NCBI GenBank assembly: GCA_027451225.1
Contig: DAIDJU010000147.1
Coordinates: 1-53,172 of the forward strand
DNA: 53,172 nucleotides
Direction of reading: 5' to 3'
DNA from: Acidocella sp.
GTDB taxonomy: Bacteria > Pseudomonadota > Alphaproteobacteria > Acetobacterales > Acetobacteraceae
Shown: positions 47,834-53,172 of the stretch, one piece after another
Numbering within the stretch: the stretch's first letter is position 1
How the letters are laid out: every line of letters starts with the position of its first letter
Position numbers and translations under genes: made by a program
Notes under the pieces: model-generated
What the model saw: the letters and a program-made list of their open reading frames with translations, nothing else
Told to the model about the DNA's origin: nothing
Database searches by the model: none

Positions 47834-48125
47834 GAAAGGGTGGACCTTGGGTCCATCGTAAAAATATACATTACAACAACTTACACGGCTAAGGTTCTTC
47901 AACCTGCATTTTACCCATCAGCTTTTTCGGGGCGCTGGTCTGCATCTGGATTATGCTGACGGGATCATTCGGGCGATTTTAACGGGGATGGGGGTTTTTG
48001 GCCAGTGCCGGAACTTTGGCCTCATCAGGAGAGGGGCTTGCCCGTTTTATCATTGGCTTCAAGAATCGATTGCTGGTAGCCGTTTTTCCCGTAAAGAGGC
48101 TTCATCATCTGGCGGAGAGAGAGGC
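47834..48125. other. Divergent spacer between rsmB and the membrane-protein gene
   Basis: This is the longest gene-free stretch in the window. Besides the rsmB promoter candidate it has TTGCTG (48070-48075) and TAAAGA (48092-48097), 16 bases apart, a weak plus-strand promoter for the gene at 48126, and its ribosome binding site AGAGAGG just before the GTG. A small dyad TGGAC/GTCCA lies at 47841-47855. I see no RNA gene or coding remnant. Confidence 0.5.
47863..47892 (-). promoter_or_regulatory. Possible promoter of rsmB
   Basis: On the minus strand TTAGCC (47892-47887) and TATATT (47868-47863, five of six -10 matches) are 18 bases apart. The start point would be about 23 bases before the ATG at 47833. 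The -35 box is poor, so this is tentative. Confidence 0.35.
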
Positions 48126-49718
48126 GTGACGAAAACGAGGCTGGGGCAATGTGTTTTTGGCGTATTGGTCGCTATCCTTGCCCTGTATGGCTCGTGTTAC
48201 AGCCAGATCAACAGCGGTCTCAAGGTAATTAGTGGAGATCATTTCGATGGCGTCATCCAGGCGATACTGATTTCGCATTGGTACGAAACGCTGATCGGCC
48301 ATCAGCACTGGTCCACGCCTTTGTATTTTTATCCTTACGGCGATGTGCTGGGCTATAACGATACGTATTTTGTCTACGGACTCATCGCCAGCGTGTATCG
48401 TGCGTTCGGCGCCGGTATTCTGATCGCCAGCGAACTATGCCTGATGACGGTGCGGGCTATTGGGTTTTTTTCGATGCTTGGCTTCCTGCGCTTTGCTGGA
48501 TGCCGCACGGTGGAGAGCGTATTAGGCGCGGCGCTGTTTACAATGTGGCTGGCCGTGTCGATCCAAAGCAATCATGGCCAGCTTCTGGCGGTGGGCTTTG
48601 CGCCGCTCATGGCCTATCTTCTGCTGCGGGCAAAGCGGGGCCTTGAAGATGGGCGGCAAGGCGCTGCCGTCAGCTGGTTGTCTGCGTTCATCGTCCTTTA
48701 CGGCGGGATGCTGCTTAGCTGTTTTTATATGGCTTGGTTCTTTGGCCTGTTCGCTATTTTGTTCATTGTTGCCTATGCAATCGTCTTTCCGGCTGAAATG
48801 GCGGAGTTTTGGGGCAGGATTGTTGCGGCACGGAAATTTTGGCCCTTGGTGGTGGCCGTTTCGGTGGTGTCTCTAACGCCTTTCCTCGTCGTCTACATTC
48901 CGGTTCTGATGATGACGGGGGGGCATGGTTATCAAGAGCAGCTCGCCTATGCGTTGTTCCCTTGGGATTTTTTGAATGTGGGCTGGTACAGCTCGATATG
49001 GCATCCGCTCTTTGCACGGCTGTACGGTGCCATGCCGTATTTGCGGCATGATGGTGAAGCCACAGTAGGGCTCACACCGGACGTTGCGCTTATAGTGGGC
49101 GTGGCGGCGGTTTATGCGTTTAAGCAACGTGATCGTCTTTTGATTTCTCTTGCGGCGGCGATCTTCATTGCGCTGCTCCTGCCTGTCGCGGTTCAAGGCC
49201 ATTCGCTGTGGTTCTTTGTCGACCACATCGTTCCGGGCGGAAAAGGCATGCGGGTGATTGCGCGTTTCTACCTCTTCCTGGCTTTCCCGATCGTTGTTTT
49301 GGTGTCGATGTTCCTGAAGCGCTTGCCGCAGTTGCTTTCGGCCGCCATGCTTTTGTTTTTTTGTGTAAGTCAGGTGGATGCGTTTCCATCGGTGCATCTT
49401 GATGTGGGCGCGGCAATGTCTAACCTGAAACAAATTCCAGAGCCGCCGCCGTCTTGCCGGTCGTTTTATGTGTCCAATGCGCCGACGCAGACAAGTTTGG
49501 TCATGATGGCCTATTCGCACAATGTGCAAGCGATGCTGATTGCAGATAAAATCGGCCTACCCACGGTCAATGGCATCGCGACGTTCATGCCGCCTGATTG
49601 GCCGGGCTTATACGATGATGGCTACCCGAACAGGGTTCAACAATATATTCAGTCTCACCAGCTTAAAGACATCTGCGCCTTGGACATGCAGAATGTGCGG
49701 TGGCGGCCTGTAAGCTAA
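48126..49718 (+). CDS. Polytopic membrane protein, GT-C glycosyltransferase-like
   Basis: A 530-residue protein with about ten membrane helices. The first periplasmic loop carries paired acids (Asp38 and Asp41 in ISGDHFDGV) in the place of the catalytic acid of GT-C enzymes that use polyprenyl-phosphate sugars; a long loop with PLYFYPYGDVLGYND follows. The C-terminal 110 residues are soluble (PPPSCRSFYVSNAPTQTS onward). The start is GTG at 48126 with AGAGAGG two bases upstream-adjacent to the normal distance; further upstream codons are not hydrophobic or conserved. Base composition is low (37% GC at 48721-48780), suggesting transfer. The sugar and acceptor are unknown, and GT-C membership is inferred from layout rather than strong sequence identity. 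Confidence 0.72.
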   Translation: MTKTRLGQCVFGVLVAILALYGSCYSQINSGLKVISGDHFDGVIQAILISHWYETLIGHQHWSTPLYFYPYGDVLGYNDTYFVYGLIASVYRAFGAGILIASELCLMTVRAIGFFSMLGFLRFAGCRTVESVLGAALFTMWLAVSIQSNHGQLLAVGFAPLMAYLLLRAKRGLEDGRQGAAVSWLSAFIVLYGGMLLSCFYMAWFFGLFAILFIVAYAIVFPAEMAEFWGRIVAARKFWPLVVAVSVVSLTPFLVVYIPVLMMTGGHGYQEQLAYALFPWDFLNVGWYSSIWHPLFARLYGAMPYLRHDGEATVGLTPDVALIVGVAAVYAFKQRDRLLISLAAAIFIALLLPVAVQGHSLWFFVDHIVPGGKGMRVIARFYLFLAFPIVVLVSMFLKRLPQLLSAAMLLFFCVSQVDAFPSVHLDVGAAMSNLKQIPEPPPSCRSFYVSNAPTQTSLVMMAYSHNVQAMLIADKIGLPTVNGIATFMPPDWPGLYDDGYPNRVQQYIQSHQLKDICALDMQNVRWRPVS

Positions 49719-49865
49719 CCGATTAGGCGGCTGATGCCGGCCAGCCTCCTGCCGCAGCTTCACCAGCATTTATGGAGTGGGGAGGTGCTGCTCCGGTTGG
49801 AGTGAAGTCCGCCGTGGTCATAAGCTTGTCGAAACTCGTGAAACGTGTAAGCAGGTGGCATATCG

Positions 49866-51776
49866 ATGCGCCTATTCTCTAACTTTTTGTTTCATTTGGG
49901 CGCTCTGGCTCTATGCCTTGGTCTAGGGGCGGCGTTCTACGCGCCCCCAGCGGATTTGGGGGCTGAGACATATTTCGGCAGCACCCAGGACCCCGTTATC
50001 TATATATGGTTTCTCGGCTGGCCGATCTATGCGCTGGCCCACCAGGCCGAGCTATTATCGACGTCTCTGGCTTTTGCGCCTCATGGTTTGTCGTTGGCCT
50101 GGAAAACCAACTTGTTTGGATTGTCGCTGCCGTTGGCGCCGCTGACCCAAAAATTCGGGGCCTTTGCTGTATATAACGCATTGATGCTGGTCTCTCCGGG
50201 GCTGGCCTGTTTTGCGGCCTATCTGGCGGCTTTCGAATTAAGCAAGGCGCGTTTGGCCAGTCTTGCCGCTGGCGTGGTGTTTGGCTTCTCGGGCTATGAG
50301 CTGGGGCAATTGCTGGACCACCTCAACCTTGCCTTCACGGCGCCTGTGCCGCTCTCGCTATGGCTGGTTCTGGCGACGATCCGCCGCGATTGGCCGGGAT
50401 GGAGTCTGGCGCTTGGGCTCGGGGCGGTGCTGGCTTGGCAATTTGCGATTGCTCAGGAGGCTTATGCCGGCCTGGTGGTGTTCGGCATGGCGGCGATTGC
50501 CGTGGTATTCCGTACTGTCCCCCAGGCCAAGCCTGGGCTCGTCCGGGTCATGCCTGCCATCCTGGCGGGGCTGATGCTCAGTGTTGTGGCGATTTCTCCG
50601 CTGATCTGGGCCATGATCTCCCATTTCGGCGATGCGCAGCGCAATGTGGCGCCCGCCAAGGACTACTCCACCGACCTGTTGAATTTTCTGTTGCCAACCC
50701 CGCTTTACTGGTTGGGGGGCGGTTTTCTTACGCCGCTCAGCAACCGGTTCGTGGGTAATTTCGGCGAGCAGAGTGCCTATCTTGGCTTACCTCTTCTGGT
50801 GCTGCTGGTCTCTCTATGGCGTACACGGCGTTACCAACCGGTGTTCAGAGCACTGCTGGTCTTTTTGGTGATTACGGCGGTGGCGTCGCTTGGTCCTTTT
50901 GTGCATGTGCTGGGCTTGCCCGTGGCGCCTGCGCCATGGCTGCTGGTTGGCTGGCTGCCGTTCATCAAGTCGATGATGCCCATGCGCTTCATGCTGTTTT
51001 TTTGGCTGGCCCTATCGTTGTTGCTGGCGCTGTGGCTGGCCGAGCCTGGGCCAAGCCGGGCACGGCGATGGGCATGGTTTGGCGTCGCCATCCTGTTTCT
51101 GTTTCCAGCCCGCGCTTTTGACCGGAACTGGACGAATCTGGCCACGCCTCACATGCTGCTCGATGGCTCGCTTCCCGCCGGTACGCGGCTGCTGATTCTA
51201 CCCGAGGCGCGTTATGAAATGGGGTATCAATATGCCTCGGGCATGAAATATCCGTTGGTTGCGCAGGGGTATCTGAGTTCGGGCGCCGCCCCGGAATTCG
51301 AGGCTTGGCCGTTTTACCGCACGATTTCGCGGCCCTCCGATCAGAAGTTCATTCCTCTGATACAGCCGAACCAGTTCAACGATTTTCTGCTGCATTTCGG
51401 TGTCCAGGCCGTTGTTGTCACGGCCCCATCGGTGGACCAGGCAGGCGAGACTGCGCGCATGCTCCTGGGCGAAGGTTTTCCGATGGCTCGCCAGAGCGCT
51501 GCCTTTAGCGCGTTGCTTAAGTCCGCCGGGTGGCAGGTTGCGCGCCAGGATCAGGATGCCACGTTATTTCTGCCGCCTGCGGGGGCGATGCCTCCGACCC
51601 AGGCGCAGCTTGCGGCCGATCTTGCTCAGCCACGTACTGACGTGATCGGCAACCTAGCGCTGACGCGCGCGCGCATCGATCGGGTCACAGCCCGCCTTTC
51701 GCAGTTGTTGCATATTCCTCAGCCCGAACTTGTCCGGTTTGCCGATTGGTTTCTTAGGATCCCACCGGCGCCATAA
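49866..51776 (+). CDS. Polytopic membrane protein, GT-C glycosyltransferase-like
   Basis: A 636-residue protein with 11-12 membrane helices up to about residue 420 and a 210-residue soluble C-terminal part. An early acidic loop (STQDPVIYIWFLGW, Asp42) precedes LSTSLAFAPHGLSLAWKTN, the same layout as the gene before it and as many bacterial membrane glycosyltransferases. FIKSMMPMRFMLFF lies in a later helix junction. In plus-strand order it follows the first GT-C-like gene by 147 bases. The ATG at 49866 has AGGTGG seven bases upstream. It may transfer a lipid-linked sugar to a surface polymer or protein; this is inference from topology. Confidence 0.72.
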   Translation: MRLFSNFLFHLGALALCLGLGAAFYAPPADLGAETYFGSTQDPVIYIWFLGWPIYALAHQAELLSTSLAFAPHGLSLAWKTNLFGLSLPLAPLTQKFGAFAVYNALMLVSPGLACFAAYLAAFELSKARLASLAAGVVFGFSGYELGQLLDHLNLAFTAPVPLSLWLVLATIRRDWPGWSLALGLGAVLAWQFAIAQEAYAGLVVFGMAAIAVVFRTVPQAKPGLVRVMPAILAGLMLSVVAISPLIWAMISHFGDAQRNVAPAKDYSTDLLNFLLPTPLYWLGGGFLTPLSNRFVGNFGEQSAYLGLPLLVLLVSLWRTRRYQPVFRALLVFLVITAVASLGPFVHVLGLPVAPAPWLLVGWLPFIKSMMPMRFMLFFWLALSLLLALWLAEPGPSRARRWAWFGVAILFLFPARAFDRNWTNLATPHMLLDGSLPAGTRLLILPEARYEMGYQYASGMKYPLVAQGYLSSGAAPEFEAWPFYRTISRPSDQKFIPLIQPNQFNDFLLHFGVQAVVVTAPSVDQAGETARMLLGEGFPMARQSAAFSALLKSAGWQVARQDQDATLFLPPAGAMPPTQAQLAADLAQPRTDVIGNLALTRARIDRVTARLSQLLHIPQPELVRFADWFLRIPPAP

Positions 51777-51785
51777 GCCATGCGT

Positions 51786-53120
51786 TTAAGCTGGCTTGCA
51801 GGTTTTGGCCTTGCAGTGCGCCAGCAAAGTCTTGGTGGAGGCGGCTTCGAGAACCAGCGTCACGATGCATGAAACAAAGATTGTTATCAGAAACCACCAC
51901 ATGGCTTCGCGGATGCCCCATGTGACGATCTTGCCGATGTAGTCTGCCTGCTTGCCGATGCCGTAAACCGCTACCTGATGCACGATGTCGCGCCATCCCT
52001 GAGACCAAAGCAGAGCCAGGGCGACCGGCAGGGCATAACGGAAACGGGGAAGCCGACTTTCGCTGGACAGCACAATAAGCGCTGGCAAAACAAGCACGAT
52101 GTGAACTGCGCGATAGCCGATATTCTGTGCCGTAAAAAAGCATCCAGCCATCATGATGGCGCCGGCGAGAAGAAAGGATTTCTCATTCTCCCCGAGCAGC
52201 GCCATTGCGGTACGGCTTGATTGTTGGCGTCCCAGCGCGAAACCAAAAGAAAGCGCGCCAATGGTCATCGCATATTCGATGATCTTGGCTGAAAAGGGAG
52301 GCAATCCTATTAGTTTGGTGAGGCCGCCACCAACATTGATGGCCCCGAACATGTCTTCGAAATAGGAGCCCTGGGGAATGAGTGTCAGCGCACGCGCCAA
52401 GTCATGCCGGGTTATCTCAATGAACAGGATGACGGCGCAGGCGGCTAAAACCCAGATGCTCAACATCGCCTTTATACGCTCCCGCGTGGCCATCAGCATC
52501 AGGGCCAGCGGGTAATATTTCAGTAGTCCCGCCAGCAGGGCAAGGCTGTAGCCGATGGCGCGCAGAAGGCCTGAGCGGCAGAGCAGAGCAGCGCAGCCTG
52601 CTACGAGCACGAACAGCACCAGGTCGTTATTGCCCCGCTCTACGGCGAACACAGAGGCGCTGGAAAGAACGCCTGCGGCGATCAGAATGGCCCCGCGTTT
52701 GGTATGGGCGGCGGGAAGCAAAAACAGCGAACTGATATAGGCAAGGTCGATGCCCAGGCCGATGGGCATGCGCCACCAGCCGGTTGCCGGGAAAGCGCCA
52801 AGCAGCAGCCATAAGGGCGAGTAGTCGTACACGCGGCCGCGTGGATCGCAGGGGTTGGAGACGTAAACATCCACGCCTTTGCTCATGCAGCGTACGGCGG
52901 AAAGAATCGTATCGGTGTCGAGGAAAGGTGGGCTAAAGGGCTCGGCCCCCCAATCAATTCCCCAGGCCTTAAGGATAAGGCGATAGGGAGTGATTAAATT
53001 GAGACAATACAGAGCGGACATAATCAAGAAAGCAATTGCCGCAGAGAGCGGCGGAATGGTTTTCCATAAGACTTTCTTGTTCATAACTCTTGGATTCCAA
53101 ATATTATGTTGGTCCGCCAT
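51786..53120 (-). CDS. GT87/DUF2029-like membrane glycosyltransferase
   Basis: A 444-residue polytopic protein resembling the DUF2029 (GT87) family of polyprenyl-phosphate-mannose-type transferases. Typical segments are the acidic loop PPFLDTDTILSAVRCMSKGVDVY, then RVYDYSPLWLLLGAFPATG, VERGNNDLVLFVLVAGCAAL and LLAGLLKYYPLALMLM, where GNND and KYYP are the family hallmarks. It converges on the preceding gene with a 9-base gap. The start at 53120 has GGGAGA about ten bases upstream; ATG at 53084 (MNKKVLWK) is an alternative that better fits the membrane start. The promoter is in the last 50 bases of the window or beyond. Confidence 0.82.
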   Translation of the reverse strand: MADQHNIWNPRVMNKKVLWKTIPPLSAAIAFLIMSALYCLNLITPYRLILKAWGIDWGAEPFSPPFLDTDTILSAVRCMSKGVDVYVSNPCDPRGRVYDYSPLWLLLGAFPATGWWRMPIGLGIDLAYISSLFLLPAAHTKRGAILIAAGVLSSASVFAVERGNNDLVLFVLVAGCAALLCRSGLLRAIGYSLALLAGLLKYYPLALMLMATRERIKAMLSIWVLAACAVILFIEITRHDLARALTLIPQGSYFEDMFGAINVGGGLTKLIGLPPFSAKIIEYAMTIGALSFGFALGRQQSSRTAMALLGENEKSFLLAGAIMMAGCFFTAQNIGYRAVHIVLVLPALIVLSSESRLPRFRYALPVALALLWSQGWRDIVHQVAVYGIGKQADYIGKIVTWGIREAMWWFLITIFVSCIVTLVLEAASTKTLLAHCKAKTCKPA

Positions 53121-53172
53121 TGTATTCCGTCTCCCGCGACTGACGGCATGATGCGCTTATGTGAGCCTGATT

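Noticed and set aside
49719-49865. Possible gene remnant or insertion-sequence end between the GT-C-like genes
   Set aside because: No terminal inverted repeats, target duplication or coding resemblance could be found.

Overview
The window is GC-rich (about 63% in a typical 60-base stretch I counted) and looks chromosomal, from an alphaproteobacterium most probably of the Acetobacteraceae. The pointers are a ubiquinol (bo3-type) oxidase, a HpnK hopanoid gene, alphaproteobacterial gene orders (carAB-greA, and yqeY-dnaG-rpoD facing carA), a CarA with an N-terminal helix-turn-helix domain, and house-keeping proteins of that type. The genus cannot be fixed from this sequence alone. I saw no tRNA, rRNA, CRISPR array, insertion sequence or phage gene. 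Non-ATG starts supported by good ribosome binding sites are common (cyoA, cyoB, sseA, greA, purH, two small genes and one membrane protein).

Layout. 1-4.7 kb: the cyoABC genes of the terminal oxidase (cyoC cut by the window edge) and a DUF2189 membrane protein with its own promoter and terminator. 4.7-8.9 kb: a tightly coupled four-gene unit on the minus strand: XRE-type regulator, mercaptopyruvate sulfurtransferase, cystathionine beta-lyase, MgtC/DUF4010 membrane protein. 9-16.5 kb: AI-2E/PerM-type permease, YraN, an M20 peptidase, cysS-trmJ, a low-GC membrane-anchored DUF2726 protein, threonine ammonia-lyase and greA. 16.5-21.2 kb: carA-carB. 21.2-26.9 kb: yqeY-dnaG-rpoD-GNAT-RluA-DUF3553 on the plus strand. 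27-33.5 kb: a TetR regulator facing a complete RND efflux operon, with a palindromic operator candidate between them. 33.6-37.4 kb: radC, a methyltransferase back to back with comF, then grxC-DUF1178-hpnK. 37.4-47.9 kb (minus strand): rplM-rpsI; purH with two following genes, preceded by what I read as a ZTP (pfl) riboswitch; and rsmB-rpe-heparinase-galE-glycosyltransferase-creA. 48.1-53.1 kb: three large, AT-richer membrane proteins that look like GT-C glycosyltransferases.

How they fit together. Most of the window is central metabolism and information processing: respiration, pyrimidine, arginine and purine precursor supply, translation, DNA replication and transcription initiation. Cell-surface sugar functions cluster in the last 10 kb (galE, a GT4 glycosyltransferase, a heparinase-like protein, GT-C proteins). 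The observations most worth following are the DNA-binding-type domain fused to CarA together with an apparently leaderless carA promoter, the four-gene sulfur unit under an in-operon regulator, the purH riboswitch, and the low-GC islands (DUF2726 gene, GT-C genes). I found no clear multi-gene system that I would call entirely new; the sulfur unit is the nearest candidate.
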